DNA from: Gaertneriomyces semiglobifer
Lineage: Eukaryota > Chytridiomycota > Chytridiomycetes > Spizellomycetales > Spizellomycetaceae
Assembly (NCBI GenBank): GCA_025558075.1
Contig: JAHLKF010000013.1
Span: 372,001 to 436,000 of the forward strand
Length of the DNA stretch: 64,000 nt
Direction: 5' to 3'
The translations under genes and the position numbers were made by a program. Of this stretch, positions 36,195-45,357 are shown piece by piece. Numbering within the stretch: the first letter of the stretch is position 1; each line of letters begins with the position of its first letter. The notes under the pieces were generated by a model. The model saw only the letters and a program-made list of their open reading frames with translations. It did no database searches and had not been told where the DNA came from.

Positions 36195-37083
36195 CTACCG
36201 TGACACCTCTGCGCAGGGATGCCGCGGGCTTTCCAATGGAGTCCAATGAGCAGGTACTTCGCTATGTTCCCCGTCACTATTGTACCCATTCAACTTGGCT
36301 CTAAAGCTTTCGGACGGCTGTTTCGCGAACGCCAAGCACGACGGTTAGACATCTGTCCACATCTAAATCGATACACTCGCTGGTCATTTTCAAATACTTT
36401 ACCTTCAGTTCTAGCTTCCTGAATATGTATATAGCCAATCCGGCACCTACAGCCGCTGCTCCACATCCGCCGGCGATTCCGGCTACTCGTCCAGCGCTGA
36501 CTCCTTCGCTTGTTGATGCCTGTTCCCCTTGCTGCCGCGGCTGGTTGGAATGATCGGTAGGCGTCGCTGTAGGCTTTCGTGTACTGGTAATACGGGTGAC
36601 TGCCATCGTCCCGTCAGTGTAGTAGGTGACAATCACTTCTGTGTAGATATCCGATGTCGGTGCAGGTGGTGATCCTGGACGTTCGGGAACAGGACGGACA
36701 GGAGTTGGCTCTTGCGTCGGTTCGGAAGAGTCAACAAAAGTAGTAGGTCTCGTGGGAGTGGTAGTTGGAGTAATGGATACATCCGAATCATATATTGTGC
36801 TCTGTTGAACTGGAGTGTCGGAAGGGGTAGTTGGCACTACAGTTGTAGGCGATTCTAATACCGTGCTCGGAGTCGCCAGGGTCTCAGAAGGTGGATCAGT
36901 CGTTGGCGATGGCAGACTCGTCACAGGTTCGGTGCTACCATCTCCGATCGTCATAGTGTTATTCTGGCTGCCATCGGGGTTTTGACGCGGGGACAAGTCC
37001 AGTGGAAGTGCTACGCAGGGATGGGAAGTGAGCGCTAGCAACACGGAGCCTAGCAGAACGAAGCACCATGAAACTGCGTGCAT
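36195..37083 (-). CDS. Single-pass mucin-like surface protein, 267 aa
   Basis: It resembles fungal wall-stress-sensor-like surface proteins in layout, not by close homology. Exon 1 is 37083-36403 and exon 2 is 36317-36195; the 85-base intron has GTAAAG, CTAACC and GAAACAG. The signal peptide covers about residues 1-26 (SVLLALTSHPCVA). A Ser/Thr/Pro-rich ectodomain of about 170 residues, with NNT and many TP/TTP clusters, is likely O-glycosylated. A Gly/Ala-rich membrane helix (GRVAGIAGGCGAAAVGAGLAI) is followed by basic FRKLELK. The cytoplasmic tail begins PSESFRAKLNGYNSD, similar to tails common in such fungal proteins. Reading through the intron would give a different tail, so the second exon is inferred. 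Confidence 0.68.
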
Positions 37084-37426
37084 TATGACTGAATAGAGTA
37101 CGTCTACTGCGCTGGCGATGGCCGCAAAAAGAAGAAGGAAAACCGACGCACTTCGGACCTCGGCCGACGCGCGCGCGCTCACAACGCCAACGCTGAGCTT
37201 TGTCCATAACAAAGAGGTTTACCCACAGCCGGTATCATTATTCCTATAACCTCCACAATCTGTGTGGCTTTTTGACGCTCCATTGATTAGATCGAGATCC
37301 TCGCACAGCAGGAGCCGACTGAGCTGACCCTAGCCATTGTGAAGAATTTTTGTGGTAGATGCATTTGTATGTAGGAGGCAACCACGTTTACATTTCTTAC
37401 TTTGCAGAGAGGTTCACAGTTTACTC
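37084..37426. other. Divergent promoter region
   Basis: About 340 bases between the surface-protein gene and the gene at 37427. A possible upstream mini-exon (ATGCATTT near 37360, then GTATGT...TTTGCAG, 41 bases) could add three residues before EVHSLLM. Confidence 0.35.
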
Positions 37427-38668
37427 ATGTCAGCTTCTTTTATAGTAGCGTTTCACCGGCCAACCCATAAGCAGTTACTTGTATACGTAACGTCCGGATA
37501 TACGTGGACTCCGGTTCTGAGTGCATGGAGCCCATTCTCCTCATCCATTGCGGTCGTGTCATGGAAACCGTATGATGGCCAGGTATGTAGCCGCTCAGTT
37601 TCGGCGCGAGAATCAGTGCATAGTGAACACCTTAATGAGAGTCAGAATGTTGCTAGTTCGTTGAAGGTCTTGGATGGGAAAAAGAAAGAAAAGGAGGAGG
37701 AAGGGCATGGACGATTGGAGTTGGATATCAAGGATCCGTGGGTACCGACCGCTTCAGCTAAACAGCCGGCGCAGACGCTGAATTCGAAGGGAGGAACGAA
37801 TGACGCGCCGCCGGTGGGGTTGTTAGGCGGTGGACAACGCCAGAGAGCATGGACTGGACCTTCACTCCCTCCGTATGACTCCTCGCCTTCCCTCGCTCGG
37901 CCGTCACCAACCACAACGCACAATTTAGAAGGACACTCACCTTTACAATCACCACCTTCGCTTGCGAAGAATGTACAAAATGATGCTCTAGCTGACTCAC
38001 TGCAAGAATTACAGAGTTCGTTTCCGGTTGGATGTTTTGATCCTGGTCACGATGATTGTGGAAGTGGGACCGGTTTCTTGGTAACGGGAAAAGGGCTGAC
38101 CGGAACGGGCAAGATATTGGGGCATAAGCCAATAATAGAAGTAGCAACGCCCACAACACTGTTCACGTCCCCGTCATCGGCATCCGGACAAGAATTTCAG
38201 ACCGGTACCTCGGAAATACAACCCAACATGCCTACGTTGCTTCTGCCACCAGATTACCAATCAAATTCGAGACCCAGAAGGCTATCGCCTGCGCATACTT
38301 CCCTCCATCTACGTCGAGCCTCGTCCCCTTCGCTTGCTGCCCTTGCCAAAGGATATTTAGATGTACACACAGACTACCTTACCCAATCTTTTCGCAGCCG
38401 TCGGGCATCCGTCGACAGCTCTTATGGTCGAAGTTCAGATTCGCTTTCCGCCGTTGCTGACGTTGTCGAAAGTCGGAACACCATGGATTCGGGTCCGTGG
38501 AATGCTCAACGCAGACGACCAGATGGCACAAGCAATACATATAGCGTGGCGCCGACGGTAGTGGGGAATTGGGCATCGAGATTTGCGAGCTCGCCAATGA
38601 CGTCTGGAGGAAAAGACAAATTGGGCTGGCACACGCGATCGGTGGGTACTGTGTCCTTGAGCCGGTAG
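37427..38668 (+). CDS. Unrecognised Ser/Pro-rich protein, 413 aa
   Basis: I do not recognise this protein. The first 60 residues look folded and hydrophobic (FIVAFHRPTHKQLLVYV, AWSPFSSSIAVVSW). The rest is disordered, rich in Ser, Pro and Gly, with repeated basic-Ser sites (RRLSPAHTS, RRASSPSLAAL, RRASVDSSYGRSSDS) of the kind used by PKA-like kinases and 14-3-3 proteins. It ends GTVSLSR. No intron is needed after the ATG at 37427. The upstream frame is open to 37352 without another ATG. It could be a scaffold or a kinase substrate, but that is a guess. Confidence 0.55.
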   Translation: MSASFIVAFHRPTHKQLLVYVTSGYTWTPVLSAWSPFSSSIAVVSWKPYDGQVCSRSVSARESVHSEHLNESQNVASSLKVLDGKKKEKEEEGHGRLELDIKDPWVPTASAKQPAQTLNSKGGTNDAPPVGLLGGGQRQRAWTGPSLPPYDSSPSLARPSPTTTHNLEGHSPLQSPPSLAKNVQNDALADSLQELQSSFPVGCFDPGHDDCGSGTGFLVTGKGLTGTGKILGHKPIIEVATPTTLFTSPSSASGQEFQTGTSEIQPNMPTLLLPPDYQSNSRPRRLSPAHTSLHLRRASSPSLAALAKGYLDVHTDYLTQSFRSRRASVDSSYGRSSDSLSAVADVVESRNTMDSGPWNAQRRRPDGTSNTYSVAPTVVGNWASRFASSPMTSGGKDKLGWHTRSVGTVSLSR

Positions 38669-38729
38669 TCTACTTGTTGCAGAAAGTGTGACCAATGGTT
38701 TCTACATGGTGTTCATCTGATAGCCGTCG

Positions 38730-41700
38730 ATGTCTCTAAAAGCCGATATTGTGGTCTTCGATCTCTTGGACGTGTCCCCTAAAGAAACCGCCGTAGGTGT
38801 CGTGCGCATGTCATGTAACTCATGGTTATGGTACCTCCGGTATGACCCATGTCGCATTCATCTCACCGTCATCTGATTCTTCTACAGAGACAACTCACTC
38901 TCATGGACAGTGAAGTTTTCCGTTCCATTAACCGAGACGAACTGGCTTCCATTGCATGGACTGGAGCGTACAAGTATGATCGAACACCAAGTATTGTTGC
39001 GGCAACGCAACATTTCAATAAGGTATTTTCTCTGTGCAAAAGCTCTTGCGTGTTCTGATAGAGTTTACTATGGGTTGATACTAAGCTTGTGGATATGGGT
39101 AGATTACCTTGTGGGTGGCACATGAGATCGTATCGTCGGTAAAAATCAAACGGAGATTGCAGTTATTGTCACATTTCATTAATGTTGCAAAGGTAAGATT
39201 GTGTTCTTTTGGTTGTGGCATAAGGTTATGGACGCTGGTGTTCAATGACTGATACAACCTACATTTCATTGACGCGAATGAATCAGTGCTGTTTAGACTT
39301 AAACAATTTCAATGGGCTACGAAGCATTACTGCAGGCCTTCAGGCAACCCCTGTGCACCGGCTGGAACGGACATGGGCGGTAAGTTGTGATCCGAAACAC
39401 AATAAGGAGCGGACTGATCTAACATCTATACAGATGGTTGGACGACGTGAACGTGCCACATTTGATAAATTGTGCGAGTTGATGTCGCCCCTACGAAATA
39501 GCGAGGCGTATCGCAAGCGGCTTGCTGAAAGCAAACTCCCATGTGTACCATACTTGGGTAGGTTTTTGTTTAGGATATAATCTGATGATCGCCCTTAACA
39601 ATGTATTGTCGTTGCGCCACGCAGGCACATGGCTGAGTGATCTAACGTTCTTAAATGAGTGTTTGAAAAAAGAACGTACGGATCCAACGAGAGGGTCCCA
39701 GGCGGCCGACAGACAAACACAGGTGACTTTGCATTTGTTGAGAGCATCACATTTTTGATGCGCATACTGAAGAGGGTACGATTGTGTTCAACAGATAGAT
39801 GCATTACTAGATGAGATTGCCAGATACCAACATACAAGTGTATATTCGTTTGAACCCATACCTGGCATTCAAGATCTGGTGCTGAGCATGAAGTTCAACC
39901 CCGAAACACGTAAACAAGTGGAAGACGATCAATACCGACAAAGCTGTCTCGTCGAGCCAAAGCGAGTTGAAGCGCCTACAGAGGAGAACGCCAATGTCAG
40001 CAACAAAAAAATGCAAGGGCTACGAAACAGAATACGAGGAAATAGTACATCAGGCAAATTTGAGTCCGTTGTACAGAGTATGGTTTCCATCAATCTTTCC
40101 TTGCCCTCGGGCCAGAAACCTGCCAGTGCCACTTGGGCAGCAAGCAATGATTCGACAGACGTGGGAGCGATTATTGCTATTGGAAGCACGCAATTCTCTG
40201 CACCCCGTGATGCTCGACTCGGGCACAGCGTAGAGTTCTTTCCTGAGGAAACACCGGTAGATGTTGCGCGGCCTGGTTCCAGTGGTTATGCGGAAGATTC
40301 GGAAGATAATCGAACGCGGACGCTTCCATCGCGGTTCCTACGAGAAAAATCCAGAAGTGGTTCAATGCGTGGTGCGACACGATCGAGCCTCCGACCACAC
40401 CATCGACGGAGTAAAAGTGGGTCTGCGGTGACGATTTATGGAAGTGTAGACATGGCCGCATTAGAAAATAATTCCAGAAGGGAGTCAACCGGATCAGCCT
40501 CAGATATCCTAGTTTCACGGCCATGGCATGATTTGCACGAGGCGGACGAGGGGATGGGAGAGAGGTTGTCTTCTGGGAATGCACCGTCGGTGCTTGATAA
40601 CTTGGGTTCTCAGAGTGGAGGCTTGGACAGTATGGTTCGTGGCGGACCAAGTAATGTCTCCAATACGAATTGGGGAAATGCTGTAAACGCCGCTGCGGAC
40701 TCTGATGCACCAGAAGTTACGTTTCTTCTTGGTTCGGACGACGACGATGACCAGAAAAGTTTTTCCACAGACGACAGTAACGATATCCGCGTCATCCGGC
40801 CCTCGGTGGACAAAAACTCTTCCCTTATAAGTCTGGCCTCTGTGTCCATTGATACGCCGAGCGTTGAATCTCTTGGGGTCGGGCGGTCGGCCTCACATTC
40901 TCGTGACACATCCAATGCATCCAACGCGGTTCGTGCGCATGCTCCGGCATCAATAGATAACATGCAGAGCCTATCGCATGCAGAGCCAGTGTTGCAGGGA
41001 CTACTCTATAAAAAGGAGGAGACAAACGAACAAGGGGAGCGCGCTTCCATCAGAAAATGGGTTCGAGTATGGAGCAGCTTATATGTAGACCCTGCGCGAG
41101 TGGAAATTTACAGTATTGACAAGGGGTCTTTACGGCGTACCCGATCACACAAGTCGCAAAGTCCACGATCATCGGTTAGTCGCGCGTCTAGCCCTCGTAC
41201 CAGTACAACCGGGCGATATAGCATGATGAGTGACGACCGTGAGTCCTCTCCATTGGGCACATCTACATCAGATCGACCTGCGACACTGATGAGCACCGAG
41301 GGGAGTTATAGCTCGAACGTCTTTAGTGAACCAGGATTTTCTGGTGAGAGTGCGCCTCCAAAACGCAGCCTCTGGCGAGCAATGGGCTCCGCGGCTTCTT
41401 CGGTCCACTTATTTGGGAGCGGAAAGAAGAAATCAAGCCCGACTACTTCAGCCAAGCCTAATGAATATTTGGAGCAGGTAATGTGGTCGTGGTCTTTTGC
41501 CCATGTGTTAAGGGCATCGTATCATTGAGCGAAATTGCTGACAACTGGTTGTGCAGGCGCTGCAGTTGCCGTTATTACAGACTATCCTTTTAACGACCTC
41601 CGCCAGAGTGATGGTCGCACAGGATTATACCAAAAAACGAGGCGTTTTCCGCCTGTGGCCGTCCGAAAGACGATCAATAATGTTTCGGGCGGACACAGAG

Positions 41701-41781
41701 GAAGCGTCGCATAAATGGTTGGACGCCTTTCAAAGAGTAATTGGCGCACACACAGGTCCACCAGCACAAGACCATCGATGA
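38730..41781 (+). CDS. RALGPS-like RasGEF-PH protein, 8 exons, 836 aa
   Basis: RALGPS proteins activate Ral-type GTPases and are recruited to membranes by a C-terminal PH domain. Exons: 38730-38792, 38888-39022, 39103-39192, 39287-39379, 39434-39557, 39625-39722, 39795-41477 and 41557-41781, totalling 2511 bases. The CDC25-type domain fills residues 1 to about 240: VFDLLDVSPKETARQLTLMD, RDELASIAW, VAATQHFNKITLWVAHEI, LSHFINVAK, LNNFNGLRSITAGLQ, RLERTWA and CVPYLGTWLSDL. This is close to RALGPS (FDVLKVTPEEFASQITLMD). No REM domain precedes it, as in RALGPS. A disordered, Ser-rich middle with acidic DDDDDQK follows. The PH domain starts near residue 598 (LQGLLYKK) and ends KWLDAFQRVIG, with about 115 extra residues inserted after the third strand. 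A decayed partial copy of the last exon lies just downstream. Confidence 0.85.
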
Positions 41782-41861
41782 TGTTTCGCGTGAATACAGA
41801 GGAACGGTTGCATAAATGGCGGGAAGCTTTCTCAAAGCGTAATTGGCGCCATCCAGGTCCC
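41671..41861. repeat. Tandem duplication of the RasGEF-PH 3' end
   Basis: Bases 41671-41763 (coding for the last PH helix) recur diverged at about 41775-41861. Shared blocks include ATGTTTCG, ACAGAGGAA, GCATAAATGG and GTAATTGGCGC, in the same order and spacing apart from a one-base insertion. The second copy lies after the stop codon and is out of use. Confidence 0.75.
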
Positions 41862-42257
41862 TTATAATAGGCTTTTTGGGTCAACGAAACAGAGGGATAT
41901 ATATATTCTGGACCCTCGTTTTGTGATAGTGAATGTAAATGAAATATCGGTGCATTTGATATTTTTGATCGACATGAATGTCGTTGAGATCCCATGAATA
42001 ACTATTTTTAACTTGTTGAATGGCTGGCGCAGACCCACTGGGCGAGGCCCAATGTCCCAAGGACCGCACTGCTTCGGACGATTGGAGATGATCCCACGGT
42101 ATGTTTAGCTAAATAAGATATATATAGTCGGAGAAACGAAGAGAACCTTCAGGACGGGGAAGTTACATACAATTCCCTGGAAACCGATTTCTCATCACAG
42201 GTTGTTAACACGTATAAAGGCCTCCGAAAGGAATAGCGCACTGACCAGGACACGATC
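41862..42257. other. Intergenic region
   Basis: About 400 AT-rich bases holding the 3' flank of the RasGEF-PH gene and the promoter of the next gene. No gene is seen. Confidence 0.5.
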
Positions 42258-43235
42258 ATGTCTGGCAAGACCATAGCATCGTTTTTTCGGATGGGGCGAA
42301 AACGATCAGCCAGCGTTGGTGCTGCCACGAAATCCGAGCCGCGATTTGAAGAGGATAAATCGCCAAACTGGGCTCTCACTCCGCCTAACCGGCGTCGGGT
42401 CCGGTTCTCAGAGGGCGACACCAACACTGTGCATGTGTATCGGTCGGAAGCGGTGTTGAGAAAATTGCGTTGGACGGGCAGAGCCAAGGAGGCACCGTGC
42501 CCGGAAATCCTGTACGAGTACACCTGCACTTTGCAGTTTCTGTCCAATTTAGGACCTACGAAAATCGGTGCGGGGGGATTGACGAGTTTGCGATACCGAC
42601 CGGTTTATATTGAACAAATTGGGGCTATCCGTACGAGGGATGCGATTGCTGGATCGGTCACTGCAACGAGACTGGTCGTTGGTCAACTTGGACAGTTGGT
42701 TTTGGAGTGGTTTGTGGTTGGCTCGACTGAAGGCATTCATTCTGTGATTTTGGCGTCGAACACGGCCATCAAACCAACGACCTTGTTTGCTATTCCGCTT
42801 GTGGATATCATTCACGCAGTGGAAGGTGTATTAGACGTTAAATATAACGCGATGAAGAAAAACCGATATCATGCCGATATAGAAGTAGGTTTAAGGATCC
42901 GATGTGACGTTGAGGGCAGGGCGTCCGTCGTCGACGAGGGACCTGCTGCAGATCGATACTGTGTGATGCTCAGTCTGGACCGCAACGTGGCCACTGGTCC
43001 ACTTTCCCACGACTATATTCCAGACGAGCCCGAAGATATGTCGTCTTGTTCAGTTGCGACTGTCACGAACGCAAGCCCACCACTGGTGGACTCACCTCCA
43101 CTTGCGGAGCTTCCTCCGGTGTTGATGCCAAACATACCTCCCAGAAGGTCGAGTTTTCCCTCGTATGCGGTGCAAAGTGGGCGGAGACGCAGTGTGGACA
43201 TTGTACCTCTGCCTACTGCTCAACCGTGGGATTGA
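42258..43235 (+). CDS. Orphan protein with PP1-docking motif, 325 aa
   Basis: A single-exon gene I do not recognise. Near residue 47 it has RRRVRFSEGD, a textbook RVxF docking site for protein phosphatase 1 with basic residues before and acidic after. A folded-looking domain follows (about 65-240), rich in beta-strand segments: YEYTCTLQFLSNLG, LRYRPVYIEQIGAIRTRD, RLVVGQLGQLVLEWFVVG and ADIEVGLRIRCDV. The C-terminal 90 residues are Pro-rich (SPPLVDSPPLAELPPVL) with a basic end (RRSSFPSY, GRRRSVD). It may be a PP1 regulatory subunit with a novel domain. The motif is seen; the role is inferred. Confidence 0.65.
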   Translation: MSGKTIASFFRMGRKRSASVGAATKSEPRFEEDKSPNWALTPPNRRRVRFSEGDTNTVHVYRSEAVLRKLRWTGRAKEAPCPEILYEYTCTLQFLSNLGPTKIGAGGLTSLRYRPVYIEQIGAIRTRDAIAGSVTATRLVVGQLGQLVLEWFVVGSTEGIHSVILASNTAIKPTTLFAIPLVDIIHAVEGVLDVKYNAMKKNRYHADIEVGLRIRCDVEGRASVVDEGPAADRYCVMLSLDRNVATGPLSHDYIPDEPEDMSSCSVATVTNASPPLVDSPPLAELPPVLMPNIPPRRSSFPSYAVQSGRRRSVDIVPLPTAQPWD

Positions 43236-44376
43236 CTCGGTGCCCCCGGGCTGCCCTGGCAGATGCAAGACCATATTATACCGAGGCAGTGTAACATATT
43301 CTCGGTCGAAGTTTTTGGATTGTACATAATATATAGCACAGCGTAATAAATTAGAGACGGCTCACAACCACTTAAGCTTGTCCCACTGTTTGCACCTTCT
43401 CGTCGGAACTCTTAACACCGGCGCTCGTTATCAACGCTATATCATGTAAACCAACCACGACGAGCGTCGACACTTTTGCCCAGAACACGCAACTTCGCAT
43501 TGCATTCTAGGTCCAAAGCAACGTAGGATTTTAGATTGCACGCTGGCCCTCGGGCGGAACGCTTTCGTCGAACATATAGCCAGGAGTAATACCGTGTGCA
43601 ACTTGCTGTGGATGAGTTCTAAGCAGCGGTGGGTGACTAAGAACGAGGATCAACCAATCATGGATAATCGTACAAGCATTTCGCATGCTTTACTTTGCAT
43701 TAGTCACTCCGACGGTCATGGATATGGAATGCTGTAATTGAGTAGTATCGAATGGCATGAATTTTCGCTATATGGCTGCTGTTTGAAAGGATTATACTGT
43801 GTATGCATGGACGGCGCCCATCATAAGCGCCTCTAATGTTGCATTGCTCACGTCCGAATCGAAGTTCGGTGGGAAAATCCGGCGCGATGACTGTTGACCG
43901 AATCACACGTCGCGGCAGATATCCAGATCACATCGAGGCTTGTATTCTGTTCGGATCGCTCTTAGCCAGCGTAGCCAAGCCTATCCTCGGTGCGTCGATC
44001 AAGAACGATGGCACGGTCGGAGGCTTATCCATCTCACCGGCGCCTCGGCACTTTTCGAAGTGCACTGGAGCAGCTCATCTACATCACACCGTATGGAATC
44101 TGCTATGTAAGAGCTTGCCATTTCTGTCCTGTGCGGGGAAGAGAAACCTCTCTGGTGCGGGTGCGTTTGCCGAAGCCCCGTTATGCAGTCGCGGCTTCAA
44201 CGATCGACAGGGAAACAAGCAAAGCCATGACGTGTGGAACGGAGAAGCGGAAAAGCAGCCTTCCTCTCGAATAACATATAAAGGATGTGCGCACTTGGGC
44301 CTCGGCCTTGCGCGCGGAGATTCGAGGTATAGCACGAGGTTCATAAGTACGCACGCATATTTACAGTTATATAGCA
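43236..44376. other. Gene-free region
   Basis: About 1.1 kb. Open frames here have no recognisable content. A TATAAA at about 44277-44282 lies about 95 bases before the next start codon. Confidence 0.5.
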
Positions 44377-44952
44377 ATGGCATCCACAGCAACTCCTTTT
44401 GACTACGTGCAATTTATGAAGTACGGCGGTGGCGGCCCAAGTTCAGCGCCTGCCAGTCGTGAAGCTAGTACCACCACCACCACCACCAAGAGAGCTACGT
44501 ACCGCAACCAGCTCAGGGCCAACCACATCAAGGTCGACAAAGACGACGTGGAATATGTGGGTTCAGGAACAGAACAGTCCGAGGTACACAGCGAAAAATT
44601 TGAATGGAGTGACACGGACGACGTTTCTTCGCCGCCGCCTAGAAAGCGGACAAAGCGGGAGAGGAATGGCGAGGACTTTGGCTCGAGTGTCCGTGGTACG
44701 AAACCGCAGCCGCAACATCGCAGCAAGGCTCGGCGATGGAATGAAGAGGAAGATCAGCTCTTGCTTGAGGGATACGCCAAGTTCCTCGGAAGTTCCGCAA
44801 TATATGCGGAATTGGCCAGATATATTGCTCAGGAAACCGTGAGAAAACGTGGGGATGTGCGAAGCAGAGCTCGAACACTGGCGAATACGCACCCCGCGTT
44901 GAAGGAGCTGATTAGGGAGCAGTCGAAGAAAGTACGTGGTGGAAGCCGTTAA
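44377..44952 (+). CDS. SANT/Myb-like domain protein, 191 aa
   Basis: A small nuclear-type protein. After a Ser/Thr-rich N-terminus come an acidic stretch (EWSDTDDVSSPPP), a basic nuclear-localisation-like cluster (RKRTKRER) and a C-terminal helical domain beginning SKARRWNEEEDQLLLEGYAK and continuing AIYAELARYI and RSRARTLANTHPALKEL. W.EEED...L.G..K with about 50 residues of helices is the pattern of a Myb/SANT DNA-binding domain, here diverged in the later helices. The tail is basic (KKVRGGSR). It is intronless, with a TATA box upstream. It is probably a DNA- or chromatin-binding protein; the family is not identified. Confidence 0.6.
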   Translation: MASTATPFDYVQFMKYGGGGPSSAPASREASTTTTTTKRATYRNQLRANHIKVDKDDVEYVGSGTEQSEVHSEKFEWSDTDDVSSPPPRKRTKRERNGEDFGSSVRGTKPQPQHRSKARRWNEEEDQLLLEGYAKFLGSSAIYAELARYIAQETVRKRGDVRSRARTLANTHPALKELIREQSKKVRGGSR

Positions 44953-45357
44953 GGGAGCATCCGTAACGAACCTCCATTCAATACATGGCATCTCTATTCA
45001 ATACATTTTTCCTGCCTAACATCGTCTGTCATCGCTGGTATTTGCGGTGAAATGTTCCAAAAGCGGTCCAACGGTTGCAACGCGGTCTTTCCTTTTGACA
45101 TGACACTTTTCCATGCTCGGATTTAACAGACTTACCACTGAATTTTCCGCTGCCGCCAATTGTATCGTACCAACTGCGTATAAGTATCATCATACATAGT
45201 GGCTCTCGTCAGTACTCAGGCGTGTGGCTATACCCATCCATATCTTCGTCTTCAGCCGTGTTACCGGTTCCAACAACGCCGTATTACAGTTGACTTTTAT
45301 CCGAGCCCGGGTGTCAGTCGATTATAGCGCACATGGTCGGCGACCAATCTAGCCATA
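44953..45357. other. Intergenic region
   Basis: About 400 bases without a supported gene; holds the promoter of the RhoGEF gene. Confidence 0.5.

Noticed and set aside
43836..44402. Open frame of 188 codons upstream of the SANT-like gene
   Set aside because: It has no recognisable motif, overlaps the TATA box and start of the next gene, and reads like random composition.
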